From assembly GCA_017462125.1 (NCBI GenBank), contig JAFTRQ010000139.1, forward strand, positions 1 to 64,000: DNA of 64,000 bases, given 5' to 3'. The position numbers and the translations under genes were made by a program. The DNA is from Clostridia bacterium (lineage in GTDB: Bacteria > Bacillota_A > Clostridia > Oscillospirales > CAG-272). Below are positions 17,934-26,431 of this stretch, in pieces (the stretch's first letter is position 1; each line of letters opens with the position of its first letter). The notes under the pieces are model-generated. The model was not told the origin of the DNA and did no database searches. It saw nothing but the letters and a program-made list of their open reading frames with translations.

Positions 17934-18767
17934 TTACTGCTGTCCGTTAAGCTTCTCCGCATCCTGGCTGCTGTAGTAAGCGTTAGCGGCTTCGTTTGAA
18001 GCCTCAACTCTCTCTACCAATCCTTCCTCGTAGATATCGGAATAGAGGAAATCCATTACCTCAACCCGTCCATCCTCGGCAACACCGCCGTCGGGTCTGG
18101 GATATTCAAGCACGCAATCGATGGCATAGAAGCCGACGCCTGCGCTGTCAAAGCATTCACGTACTCCAAGCAATATTTCCGCCATACGCTCCGCCGAAAC
18201 GGTAGCATCGTCGATATAGACGGTCAGCTTTCCTGCCTTCGCGCCAAGCTCATTGACGTCATAATAAGCGTTAAGGGTCAGTTCCTCTGTGATCAGCGCA
18301 TAATCGGGAACGTCGGGAGCATCCTTGTATTCGTTCGTAGCAAACATAAGCTCTCCGTATCCGATATATACGTTATAGGGAAACGCGCTGCTGTCAAATA
18401 TCGTGTCAATTGTCTTGCGGTAATCTGCGTCGAGCCTTGTGGCGGTATTCCACCCGCTGGTTACGTCACTTTCATAATTATCATATTGCAGCTTGCCAAA
18501 TCCATTGATCAAAAGTGTAAAGCCACCGTCAACACTGCTCGGTGAGGAAACAAACGCGTGATAGTACCCATCCTTGAAGCTGTAGGTAACCCGCTCAAGC
18601 TCATAGTCGGTGTCTCCATAGGTCTCCTCAATGTATTTGTCGGCAGTATTCCTTGCCAATGCCTTTGAAATCGGATTACCGACAAGCGAGTTGGCGAATA
18701 TGCATACGCCTGCGATCAGCACGATCGCCAAAGTAAGCGCGACTATTTTCAAAATTTTTTTCTTCAT
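17934..18767 (-). CDS. Membrane-anchored protein linked to the ECF sigma locus (YfjL-like)
   Basis: This 277-residue protein has an N-terminal membrane helix (residues about 5-27, ILKIVALTLAIVLIAGVCIFA) and an extracytoplasmic remainder. The segment SKALARNTADKYIEETYGDTDYELERVTYSFKDGYY resembles the YfjL-like/DUF3139 type of Firmicutes proteins. Its ATG overlaps the anti-sigma stop (TGATG), so it is the third gene of the sigma operon and may act in sensing or be part of the response. Function not known. Confidence 0.65.
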   Translation of the reverse strand: MKKKILKIVALTLAIVLIAGVCIFANSLVGNPISKALARNTADKYIEETYGDTDYELERVTYSFKDGYYHAFVSSPSSVDGGFTLLINGFGKLQYDNYESDVTSGWNTATRLDADYRKTIDTIFDSSAFPYNVYIGYGELMFATNEYKDAPDVPDYALITEELTLNAYYDVNELGAKAGKLTVYIDDATVSAERMAEILLGVRECFDSAGVGFYAIDCVLEYPRPDGGVAEDGRVEVMDFLYSDIYEEGLVERVEASNEAANAYYSSQDAEKLNGQQ

Positions 18768-19318
18768 CAGTTATTCTCCTTTCTGAAGGCATAATGCAAA
18801 AGGAATGCAATCGCTATGCCTATAAATACGAATCCGCTGTAGATCAAGGTCCACAGGAAAGCGGATAGCAGGTCGATCTCTATCAGCTTAAACAAGCAGA
18901 CGAACATATCGATCACAAGCAAGAGCGCCGGCACCTTGTAAACCGCCTTCCAACGGAAGACATAATAGCCAAATATTCCGACGATAGGCATAATAAGGCT
19001 GTTATACATCAGATTTTCTCCGCCCGTCCAGCCAAATCCGAGAAAGATAAAAAATATGATCGCGGAATAAGCAAGCGAATCGAATTGTCTGTTCATTCTC
19101 TTCATTATTTTTTTAAAGGGCTTCGCCTCGGCTTCGGGTGCCGCAGGCTCTTGCTTGACCGTGCTCACGGACGAGCCCTCTTTCAAGCCTTCAAGCTCCG
19201 AGCGGCATTCCGCGCACTCTTCAAGATGTGCCTTCACGTAATCCGCGGTTTCGGGACAAACCATATCCTCAAGATAAAGCGGCAGCAGATCCCGAACGAT
19301 ACTGCATTCATTTTTCAC
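18767..19318 (-). CDS. Anti-sigma factor with zinc-finger domain
   Basis: This 183-residue protein has an N-terminal zinc-binding anti-sigma domain: ECSIVRDLLPLYLEDMVCPETADYVKAHLEECAECRSEL carries the H-x3-C-x2-C type motif (HLEECAEC). A linker and about four hydrophobic segments (residues about 80-178) follow, anchoring it in the membrane. The GTG start at 19318 has GGAGG upstream and overlaps the sigma gene by 11 bases. It should hold the ECF sigma factor inactive until a signal arrives. Confidence 0.83.
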   Translation of the reverse strand: MKNECSIVRDLLPLYLEDMVCPETADYVKAHLEECAECRSELEGLKEGSSVSTVKQEPAAPEAEAKPFKKIMKRMNRQFDSLAYSAIIFFIFLGFGWTGGENLMYNSLIMPIVGIFGYYVFRWKAVYKVPALLLVIDMFVCLFKLIEIDLLSAFLWTLIYSGFVFIGIAIAFLLHYAFRKENN

Positions 19319-19811
19319 TGTTCATTTCCTCCAGTCTTTCTTTGATCATTTTTCTCGCGCGATGATAAGTGACGCAAGCCCAATTCTCGGTTTTGCCGAA
19401 TATCTGCGCTATTTGCTTGAACGAAAGCTCCGCATACACGCGCCACATAAATACCTCTTTATACGGTTCGTTTATGTCATGCAATATTTTTTGTATTCCC
19501 GCCACCTCGTCTTGCCTTGCGTATTCCTCCGCTATGCTTGGAGTGAGATCGGGGATATCCTGCATTTCCACCTCGTCAACCGACTCTGTTCGATTGCTTT
19601 TTCTGAGGTATGAATAATAGCAGTTTTTCGCTATCTGACAAAGCCAAACGCGAACGTCGCAATCTCCCCGAAATTCGTTTATTGACTTCATCGCCTTGAA
19701 GAACGTATCACTTGTTATTTCTTCAGCCACATGCTCGTTTCTCGAAAGCCGCAGAATATACAAGTAAACGTCGTTGAAATACGTGCTGTACAGCTGTTCA
19801 AAATCCGTCAC
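19308..19811 (-). CDS. ECF-type RNA polymerase sigma factor
   Basis: This 167-residue sigma-70 family protein has region 2 at DFEQLYSTYFNDVYLYILRLSRNEHVAEEITSDTFFKAM with VRVWLCQIAKNCYYSYLRK. Region 4 is YKEVFMWRVYAELSFKQIAQIFGKTENWACVTYHRARKMIKERL, containing the helix-turn-helix. The GTG start follows a near-perfect ribosome site (AAGGAGGTGAT). It is co-transcribed with its anti-sigma factor; such operons are usually autoregulated. Confidence 0.93.
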   Translation of the reverse strand: MTDFEQLYSTYFNDVYLYILRLSRNEHVAEEITSDTFFKAMKSINEFRGDCDVRVWLCQIAKNCYYSYLRKSNRTESVDEVEMQDIPDLTPSIAEEYARQDEVAGIQKILHDINEPYKEVFMWRVYAELSFKQIAQIFGKTENWACVTYHRARKMIKERLEEMNSEK

Positions 19812-19898
19812 CTTATCACCTCCTTCACCTATAAGACTCCGAAGAAATGAAAATCTTACAAACTTTTTTGAAAATTTTTTATTTTTTTGATTTTAAGG

Positions 19899-20786
19899 TT
19901 ATTTCGTCCCGCGTCTCATCTTCCTGTAGGTCGACGGCGTGTAGCCCGTGATCTTTTTAAAGGTCTTTGAAAAATAGTTTGCGTTGTCAAACGACAACGT
20001 CTCTGAAATGTGAGAGATCGACAGATTGGTCTCACGAAGCAGCTGCTTTGCCCGCTCGATCTTAAGCTTGGTAAAATACGCCATCATAGAGCAGTTTGCC
20101 GTCTTCTTGAACTGCTTGAAAACGTAGGACTTGTTGTAGTGCAGGGCTTCACAGATATCAGAAACCGTCAAACGCTCGTTGATATGCTCCATCATATATG
20201 CCGTAACCTGACCCGATATCCGTTCGTCAAACTGCTCACGGGGCAAAAAGATAGCCCCCGAGGTGTCCTTTTCCGTCTCATCCCGCATCAGATTGATCAG
20301 CAACAGCTCAAGGTAGTTTTTGATCAGCTGCTGTCCTCCCAAAGTAGGGGAGGGGAGTAGCTTCATTTTTTTTAATTCAGGGTCGGAATAGGGCAGGTCA
20401 AAGGTCTTTTTGCTCTCGTCAATGATCGAAAAAATAAAATTCAGCAGATTTTTGCTCACCCGCATCCGTCTGTTTTCAAAAAAGCTGACAGCCTCACTTT
20501 TACACTCAAAGGAAACGATGAATACGTTAGGCGCGCGCTTGCCATCGGCTCTGTGTGCATGAGAGACCCCCGGCTTGTGAAAAATAACCTCTCCTTCCTT
20601 TAATAATACCTCGTTTCCGTCCGTGTAACAGATCAGATCCCCCTTGTCTGCGTATACCAGCTCCCAAAAATCGTGAGACTCCGTATGGCTGACAAAGCTT
20701 TTGTCAAATTCAAAATAGTGGATGGTGATGATCTTGCTGATCACCAGCAGATTTTCAATTTTGTGCTTATAATATTTCTTTTCCAT
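19899..20786 (-). CDS. AraC-family transcriptional regulator
   Basis: This 295-residue regulator has an N-terminal cupin sensor domain (SHDFWELVYADKGDLICYTDGNEVLLKEGEVIFHKPGVSHAHRA). Two C-terminal helix-turn-helix motifs (residues about 190-290) include LTVSDICEALHYNKSYVFKQFKK and ISHISETLSFDNANYFSKTFKKITGYTPSTYRK. It is divergent from the amino-sugar operon at 20956 and probably controls it in response to a sugar. The -10 box lies only six bases before the ATG and there is no ribosome binding site, so the mRNA may be leaderless. Confidence 0.9.
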   Translation of the reverse strand: MEKKYYKHKIENLLVISKIITIHYFEFDKSFVSHTESHDFWELVYADKGDLICYTDGNEVLLKEGEVIFHKPGVSHAHRADGKRAPNVFIVSFECKSEAVSFFENRRMRVSKNLLNFIFSIIDESKKTFDLPYSDPELKKMKLLPSPTLGGQQLIKNYLELLLINLMRDETEKDTSGAIFLPREQFDERISGQVTAYMMEHINERLTVSDICEALHYNKSYVFKQFKKTANCSMMAYFTKLKIERAKQLLRETNLSISHISETLSFDNANYFSKTFKKITGYTPSTYRKMRRGTK

Positions 20787-20792
20787 ATAAAA

Positions 20793-20821
20793 ATATTAGC
20801 ATACTTTTCGTCAGTTGTCAA
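20793..20821 (-). promoter_or_regulatory. Promoter of the AraC regulator
   Basis: On the minus strand TTGACA (20816-20821), 17-bp spacer, TAATAT (20793-20798). The expected transcription start coincides with the ATG at 20786. On the other side of the intergenic region an inverted repeat GATTGT...ACAATC (about 20910-20938) precedes the PIG-L gene and could be an operator. Confidence 0.6.
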
Positions 20822-20955
20822 CGAATTCGGAAAAATAAATTTCACGCAAAAATTTAGTAGATTATTTTACCCTTTTCGTGGATATATGTGTATTGCTTTT
20901 TTTATGGAATGATTGTAAAATATAATTGTAAAACAATCCATAGGAGGATCTGATT

Positions 20956-21657
20956 ATGAGAGTATTGGCAATCGGCGCGCATCCCGACGATATTGAGATC
21001 GCTTGCGCAGGCACACTTCTCAAATGCAAGGCAAGAGGAGACGAGGTCTTCGTCTGCCATCTTTCCAACGGTGACTTAGGTCACGAGATCATAGAACCCG
21101 ACGAGCTTGGCCTTATGCGCAGACAGGAGGCAAAAAATGCCGGCGCGCTTGGCGGTTTTACCGTTATCTGGGGCGGCTTTACCGACCTCTGCATCTTTGA
21201 CAACAAGGAGGCTGTTGATAAGGTAGTCAAGGTCATCCGCGACGTTGATCCCGATTTTATCATCACCCACAACCCCGACGACTATATGCCCGACCACACG
21301 GCAACCAGCAAGCTTGTTTTCAGCGCCTGCTTCTCGGCTACCGTTCCTCACTATAAGGCGGAATCTGACAAGCCCGCAAAGCTTGTGCCTATCTTCTATA
21401 TGGACACCCTCTGCGGCGTCAACTTCAACCCCACCGAGTACGTTGACGTAACCCCCTTCATCGACAAGAAGCTTGAAATGCTGAACTGTCACGAGTCGCA
21501 GATCGTTTGGATGCGAGATCACGATAATATCGATTTTCCCGATATGGTCAAGACCTGCAGCCGTTACCGCGGCTTCCAGTGCGGCGCGGACTATGCCGAG
21601 GGCTTCCGTCAGTGTCTCGTCTATCTGAAGGGAACGACTAAGAGATATTTGCCTTAA
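20956..21657 (+). CDS. PIG-L family N-acetylglucosaminyl deacetylase
   Basis: This 233-residue zinc-dependent LmbE/PIG-L deacetylase removes acetyl groups from N-acetylated amino sugars. The zinc motif AHPDDIEIACAGTL begins near residue 7, and DYMPDHTATSKLV supplies the third metal-binding histidine. The ribosome site AGGAGG is well spaced. It is the first gene of a run with a GlcN6P-deaminase-like protein, a PfkB kinase and a class II aldolase, so its natural substrate is probably an N-acetylhexosamine or its phosphate rather than a cell-wall or mycothiol-type substrate. That is an inference from context. Confidence 0.88.
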   Translation: MRVLAIGAHPDDIEIACAGTLLKCKARGDEVFVCHLSNGDLGHEIIEPDELGLMRRQEAKNAGALGGFTVIWGGFTDLCIFDNKEAVDKVVKVIRDVDPDFIITHNPDDYMPDHTATSKLVFSACFSATVPHYKAESDKPAKLVPIFYMDTLCGVNFNPTEYVDVTPFIDKKLEMLNCHESQIVWMRDHDNIDFPDMVKTCSRYRGFQCGADYAEGFRQCLVYLKGTTKRYLP

Positions 21658-21702
21658 ATATGGCAAATTTCGAACATCAATTTGCAGATTTCGGACACAA
21701 TC

Positions 21703-21731
21703 TTGAAAACAAAGAACTTAAATGCTATAAT
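21703..21731 (+). promoter_or_regulatory. Promoter of the deaminase-kinase-aldolase genes
   Basis: TTGAAA (21703-21708), 17-bp spacer, TATAAT (21726-21731), 30 bases before the start codon. These three genes can be transcribed separately from the deacetylase gene. Confidence 0.75.
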
Positions 21732-21761
21732 TAATAAAGTAATGGAATAAGGAGAATTATC

Positions 21762-22709
21762 ATGGATTTTTTATCAACAGTTAAGGGCTCTGCCCTGGAA
21801 GGCTTTTACCCCGCAGGTTGGGATTTCGCAAAGATAGACGCTTGCGTCGGCGAGCCCGAGACAGTATGTGACCGTCAGGATTTCTGGAATCCCGAATTTA
21901 CCCCCATCAAGTGCGGCAACCTTAACGAGTTCGAAACCTATATGGGTCACGAGATCGCCCTCAAGATCAAGGCGGCAAAGGACGAGGGCAGAAAGATCGC
22001 TTTCATTCTCCCCGTTGGCCCTATGGGTATGTATAAGTGGGTCGTTTATTTCCTCAAGGCTTGGAACATTTCCTGCGAGCACGTCTACACCTTCAATATG
22101 GACGAATGGGCAGACGGCGAGGGCAACACTCTCTCCAGCGATAACCCCGGCTCCTTCCAGTACGCTATGGAGCAGGCGCTCTTCAATCCTCTCGGAGAAT
22201 TGACCGTTCCCGCAGATCAGAGAAACTTTGCAACAAAGGCAAATCTCCCCACCTACCCCAGCAAGATCGCCGCACTTAAAGGCGAGGGCGCAGAACTGGT
22301 TCTCGTTTACGGTATCGGCAGAATGTGCCATATCGCTTTCTGGGAGCCCACCTTCGCGGCAGATTATGAGACCGCTGCTGAATGGGAAAAGGCACCCTAC
22401 AGAATCGGCGCAAAGATCCATCCTCTCACCGTTGAGCAGAACGCGCTGACCAGCTTCAAGTCGAGAACAACGTTGGTTCCTTGCAGAGCCAACACCATCG
22501 GCCCCGGCATCTTCCTTCAGGCAGACTATGCAATCGGCGGCGCTGACGGTACTCTCGGCAGAGGCATGCAGTGGCAGGGACTTTCTCTTTGGATGACCCT
22601 CCGTCACGGCAAGACTCCCTGGATCACCAGCTCCTACATTCCCACCCTCAAGGGTAAGCTCTTCTTCCTTGACGAGCTTGCAGGTCCCCTTGTTGCGGAA
22701 TGCAACTGA
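21762..22709 (+). CDS. Glucosamine-6-phosphate deaminase/isomerase-like protein
   Basis: This 315-residue protein of the NagB/6-phosphogluconolactonase superfamily is somewhat longer than NagB (about 240-270). Visible features are [42 protein letters not shown], which corresponds to the NagB substrate and catalytic Asp-Glu region, and [18 protein letters not shown] in place of the usual GIGxDGHIAFNEP. The change of DGH to MCH means that the usual catalytic pattern is altered, so the exact reaction is uncertain. Placed between a deacetylase and a sugar-phosphate kinase, it most likely converts a 6-phospho-hexosamine to a ketose phosphate. Confidence 0.78.
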   Translation: MDFLSTVKGSALEGFYPAGWDFAKIDACVGEPETVCDRQDFWNPEFTPIKCGNLNEFETYMGHEIALKIKAAKDEGRKIAFILPVGPMGMYKWVVYFLKAWNISCEHVYTFNMDEWADGEGNTLSSDNPGSFQYAMEQALFNPLGELTVPADQRNFATKANLPTYPSKIAALKGEGAELVLVYGIGRMCHIAFWEPTFAADYETAAEWEKAPYRIGAKIHPLTVEQNALTSFKSRTTLVPCRANTIGPGIFLQADYAIGGADGTLGRGMQWQGLSLWMTLRHGKTPWITSSYIPTLKGKLFFLDELAGPLVAECN

Positions 22710-22717
22710 TAACAGCT

Positions 22718-23683
22718 ATGAAAAACCAAACAGGTATCGCCGTAGCGGGAACCATACTTGTGGATAAGCTCAACGAGATCCGCGCTTATCCCGCTTCGGG
22801 CGAATTGACCAAAATACTTTCCGTCAGCCGCGCGGTAGGCGGACTTGTCCCCAACGTGGGCATTGACATCAAGCGCATAGATTTCTCTATCCCCGTGAAA
22901 GCCGTGGGAAAGATCGGCAATGACGGCGAGGGTGACTTTCTGGCGCAGCAATTGACGGCTAACGGTGTTGACGTCACGCATCTTGTCCGCGGCGATTCGG
23001 CGACCAGCTTTACCGACGTGATGAGCATTGTGGGAGGGCAGAGAACCTTCTTTACGTATCCCGGAGCCTGCGCTGATTTTGGCGTAACGGACGTTGACTT
23101 TGATCATCTTGACGTAAAGATGCTGCATCTTGGCTATTTTCTGCTTTTGGACAAAGTGGACGGTGGCGACGGTGTCTCCATTCTCAAGCGTGCCAAGAAG
23201 CAGGGGATCAAGACCTCTATCGATATGGTAAGTGAAAACAGCAACCGCTATCATATCGTCAAGGACTGTCTGCGCTACACAGATAACGTGATCGTGAATG
23301 AATTTGAAGCAGGAATGATCGCAGGGATCGAGCCCAAGATCGAAAACCTCGAGCAGATCGCGCGCACGATCAAGGAAATGGGCGTTTCCGAGAGAGTGAT
23401 CATTCATATGCCCGAGATCGGAGTCTGTCTCTCGGACAACGGCTTCTTCGAGCTTCCCTCGTGGAATCTGCCCGAAGGCTTCATCAAGGGTAAAACGGGA
23501 GCAGGCGACGCATTCTGCGCAGGTGCGCTTATCGGCATCTATCGCGATCTCGACGAGATGGGAATTCTGACGCTTGCCTCCAAGGCGGCTACGGCATCGC
23601 TTTCCGCAACGGATGCGATCAGCGGAATGGTAAGCGAAGCCGAGATCGACAAGCTCTGCAAGGAGCTGAATATCAATATATAA
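22718..23683 (+). CDS. PfkB-family carbohydrate kinase
   Basis: This ribokinase-fold kinase of about 321 residues has N-terminal GIAVAGTILVDKLNEI, a glycine-rich VGGLVPNVGIDI and the C-terminal PfkB signature GKTGAGDAFCAGALIGI, with the catalytic Asp in GAGD. An in-frame ATG at 22700 overlaps the previous gene; neither start has a clear ribosome site, and I chose the one that fits the usual N-terminus. In this operon it would phosphorylate a ketose 6-phosphate (fructose or tagatose) at C1 to supply the next enzyme, an aldolase. Confidence 0.86.
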   Translation: MKNQTGIAVAGTILVDKLNEIRAYPASGELTKILSVSRAVGGLVPNVGIDIKRIDFSIPVKAVGKIGNDGEGDFLAQQLTANGVDVTHLVRGDSATSFTDVMSIVGGQRTFFTYPGACADFGVTDVDFDHLDVKMLHLGYFLLLDKVDGGDGVSILKRAKKQGIKTSIDMVSENSNRYHIVKDCLRYTDNVIVNEFEAGMIAGIEPKIENLEQIARTIKEMGVSERVIIHMPEIGVCLSDNGFFELPSWNLPEGFIKGKTGAGDAFCAGALIGIYRDLDEMGILTLASKAATASLSATDAISGMVSEAEIDKLCKELNINI

Positions 23684-23703
23684 TATAAAAAGAAGGTTTC
23701 GAT

Positions 23704-24540
23704 ATGCTTGTTAATTTAAACGACGTATTAAAAAAAGCCCAAGAGGGCAAATATGCGGTAGGCCTTTTCAACACTACCGACAGCGATATGCTTCAGGCTG
23801 TCATTGAGGCGGCAGAGGAATTGAATTCTCCCGTAGTCATTGGTACTGCGGAGGTGCTTTTGCCCTATGGCGAGCTTCAATTGATCGCTCCCTCGGTCAT
23901 TGCGGCGGCAAAGAGAGCGAAGGTTCCGGTCGTGGTTCATTACGATCACGGTCTGACCTTTGACAGATGCATGGAGGCATTACAGTTAGGCTTTTCCTCG
24001 GTCATGTTCGACGGATCTGCTAAGGATTACGAGACCAATCTCAGAGAAACTCGCGAGATCGTAAAGATTGCGCATTCCTTCGGCGCTTCCGTTGAGGGTG
24101 AGATCGGTCACGTAGGCCAGGCATCTGATGGCGACGAGGATCTGACCGATATGTACACCACTCCCGAGGAGGCAAAGGAATATATCGACGCCACCGGTGT
24201 TGACGCGCTTGCAATTGCCATCGGCTCGGCGCACGGTGTCTATAAGAAAAAGCCTATGCTGAACATCGAGCGACTCAAGGAGATCCGTGCGGCAGTTGAC
24301 ACACCCTTGGTTCTCCACGGAGGAAGCGGTCTTTCCGATGACGATTTTCGCAATACCATCCACGAGGGAATCGCCAAGGTCAACATCTTCACCGACCTCT
24401 GCTTGGCAGGCGACAGAGCAACCACCGACGGCAATGCTCAGGGAATCGGCTACCTCGAAACCCGTAACCTGAAGGTCGCTTATATTAAAGAGGAAGTAAA
24501 AAAGAAAATGCGCCTCTTCGGTTCTGAAGGGAAAGCGTGA
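23704..24540 (+). CDS. Class II fructose/tagatose-bisphosphate aldolase
   Basis: This 278-residue zinc-dependent aldolase starts NLNDVLKKAQEGKYAVGLFN and contains VVVHYDHGLTFD (zinc histidine and catalytic Asp region), SVMFDGSAKDYETN, SVEGEIGHVGQ, AIGSAHGVYKKKP and VLHGGSGL, all class II hallmarks. It would split a ketose 1,6-bisphosphate into DHAP and glyceraldehyde 3-phosphate. Sequence alone does not separate fructose from tagatose specificity. It is the last gene of the amino-sugar operon and is followed by a 19-bp perfect hairpin. Confidence 0.92.
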   Translation: MLVNLNDVLKKAQEGKYAVGLFNTTDSDMLQAVIEAAEELNSPVVIGTAEVLLPYGELQLIAPSVIAAAKRAKVPVVVHYDHGLTFDRCMEALQLGFSSVMFDGSAKDYETNLRETREIVKIAHSFGASVEGEIGHVGQASDGDEDLTDMYTTPEEAKEYIDATGVDALAIAIGSAHGVYKKKPMLNIERLKEIRAAVDTPLVLHGGSGLSDDDFRNTIHEGIAKVNIFTDLCLAGDRATTDGNAQGIGYLETRNLKVAYIKEEVKKKMRLFGSEGKA

Positions 24541-24547
24541 GAATAGT

Positions 24548-24599
24548 CAGGGAGGGGGAAGGAACCATTTTTGAAAAATAGGTTCCTTCCCCCTCCCTG
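24548..24599 (+). terminator. Long G/A-rich hairpin after the aldolase gene
   Basis: Arms 24548-24566 and 24581-24599 are perfectly complementary over 19 bp (CAGGGAGGGGGAAGGAACC), with a 14-nt loop. It lies seven bases after the stop codon. There is no classic T-run, so it may also be a repetitive palindrome. Confidence 0.55.
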
Positions 24600-24732
24600 C
24601 ACCCTCCCCCTACCTCCAAAAAACTTTTGGAAAAAGAGGATTGGGTTATTTTTAAAAAAATCATCAAGCTACGAAGCGCTAACAATCTAGCAACCATCCT
24701 TTTCTAAAAAGGTTCTTGGGAAGAGGGGAGGG

Positions 24733-24785
24733 TTTGGGAGGGGAGAGACCTTTCTTCCTCAAAGAAAGGTCTCTCCCCTCCCAAA
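24733..24785 (-). terminator. 24-bp perfect palindrome before the DUF362 stop
   Basis: Arms 24733-24756 and 24762-24785 are perfectly complementary over 24 bp with a five-base loop. It lies immediately downstream of the leftward DUF362 gene. Its G/A-rich composition echoes the hairpin at 24548. Confidence 0.55.
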
Positions 24786-24790
24786 ATTCT

Positions 24791-25936
24791 CTACTTTGTC
24801 AGAATCTTCGCTAAAACAGGTCTGTGAACGACCATAGCGCCAAAGGGACAGAATTCTTGACAGCAGAAGCATTTTATACACTTTTTACGGTCGATGACGG
24901 GAGCGTTATCGACCATTTTAATAGCCTGCGCGGGGCAGATCTGCTTGCACTTTTGGCAACCCTTGCAGTCTTTCTTTTTAACCACGGGCTTGGCTTCAAG
25001 TGCAACCTTGGCAATCTTGCCGAAAAGCTTGGATTTGCTGTCAAAGAGCAGGCTTCTCTTTACCGCAACGTTCTGATAGTCGGGCACCACAAGGGAATCC
25101 ACGTCACCGTAGATCTGCAAGCCGTCAACAGAATCCGGAATCAGCCCGCGCTCCCGCGCCGCGCCAAGGGTAGGGATCTCGTCCACCGAAAGGCCGATCA
25201 GCTTGGCGCAAACAAGATCCAGCTTGTGGGGATCACAGGATGCCGCAAGACAGCCGATCATTCGGGGCGTGCCCTGTGTCGGGCCATTGCCCTCCATTCC
25301 CACCACGGCATCGGCAATGCAAAGCTTGATCTTCGGCGCAAAATACTCATCAATATCCACGATCATCCGCGCAAAATCCTCTGCATTCGGATAACGGAAA
25401 TGATACTCCGGCTTCATCGTGCCCGGAATCACACCAAACATATTCTTTGCCGCCGCGCTCATTCCCATCATACCGTGAGTCTTTAGCTTACAGAAATCAA
25501 TAATCGCGTCCGCTTTATCGAGATAGGCAGTATATGAAAAATGATGCGCAACCTTCGCGTCCGCAAAATGAGCCTCCGCTTGCTCAAAATTGCGGTTCAA
25601 TTCGCCTCCCGCCTCCTCTACAGCGCCCAATCCGCAAACGCTGTAAACGCGATTCAGAAAAGCGGCGTTATAAAGTCCTCCGGGGCTGTCACCTACTACC
25701 ACGCTTGCTCCGCACTCACGCAGCATTCTGATCAACTCGCAGATCAGGGCAGGGTGTGTTGTAACCGCCTCCTCAGGCTTCGCAAAGGTCACAAGATTCG
25801 CCTTAATGGCAATACGCATCCCTTCCTTCACCCATTGAAGGCCTCCGATAGGCTCAAGCAGCGCTTCCAAAGCCTCCTTGACCTCATTCTCCCCGTAGCT
25901 TGCGCAGGGAACCACGGCAACATCATATCCCATCAT
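24791..25936 (-). CDS. DUF362 protein with two [4Fe-4S] clusters
   Basis: This protein of about 381 residues begins MMGYDVAVVPCASYGENEV. The DUF362 domain (residues about 5-290) contains IKANLVTF, VVVGDSPGG, CKLKTHGMMGMSAAAKNMFGVIPG and the acidic VVGMEGNGPTQG. A C-terminal bacterial ferredoxin domain follows: CKGCQKCKQICP and CIKCFCCQEFCP, two complete CxxCxxCxxxCP motifs. DUF362 proteins are cytoplasmic redox proteins of unknown reaction. The start at 25936 follows AGGAG; an upstream TTG at 25966 has no support. It is transcribed alone. Confidence 0.87.
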   Translation of the reverse strand: MMGYDVAVVPCASYGENEVKEALEALLEPIGGLQWVKEGMRIAIKANLVTFAKPEEAVTTHPALICELIRMLRECGASVVVGDSPGGLYNAAFLNRVYSVCGLGAVEEAGGELNRNFEQAEAHFADAKVAHHFSYTAYLDKADAIIDFCKLKTHGMMGMSAAAKNMFGVIPGTMKPEYHFRYPNAEDFARMIVDIDEYFAPKIKLCIADAVVGMEGNGPTQGTPRMIGCLAASCDPHKLDLVCAKLIGLSVDEIPTLGAARERGLIPDSVDGLQIYGDVDSLVVPDYQNVAVKRSLLFDSKSKLFGKIAKVALEAKPVVKKKDCKGCQKCKQICPAQAIKMVDNAPVIDRKKCIKCFCCQEFCPFGAMVVHRPVLAKILTK

Positions 25937-26294
25937 AAATTCTCCTATCCCGCAGCCTTTTTTCAATAAACTGATAAAAGCTTACATTATTTACTATATT
26001 GTGTTGCGATCAACCCTAAAATGCAGGAACGAGCCTTCAATCCTGCATAACATTTGTCAAACCGCTGCATATTATATTCATTATAAGCCTTTTTCACCGT
26101 TTTGTCAACGGTGAAATCAATGAACAACGATAACCGGCTTGTTTTGGCAAAGCTCACCACAATTTTTGCCCTCCACCTTGTATTTTCAAGGCAAAACCTC
26201 TTCCGTACAACCGTTGGTTTAGCAAGGTGACACTTTTTGTGTGAATATTGTGTGAATTATGTGTAAATTAATATAAAAACAAGAGGAAATCTTG

Positions 26295-26323
26295 TTGACA
26301 ATCAAAGCACTTTGTGATATGAT
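26295..26323 (+). promoter_or_regulatory. Promoter of the oligopeptide transporter operon
   Basis: TTGACA (26295-26300), 17-bp spacer, TATGAT (26318-26323). The remaining bases of 25937-26294 contain no gene that I can support. Confidence 0.82.
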
Positions 26324-26431
26324 ACCTGTATGCATGATTTGTGCGTCTTTTTTGCATGGCTTGCCGTATCATGCCCGAAAGACGCATATGATTTTGCCTA
26401 TAAAAACAAAATATTTATGGAGGACTTGAAA

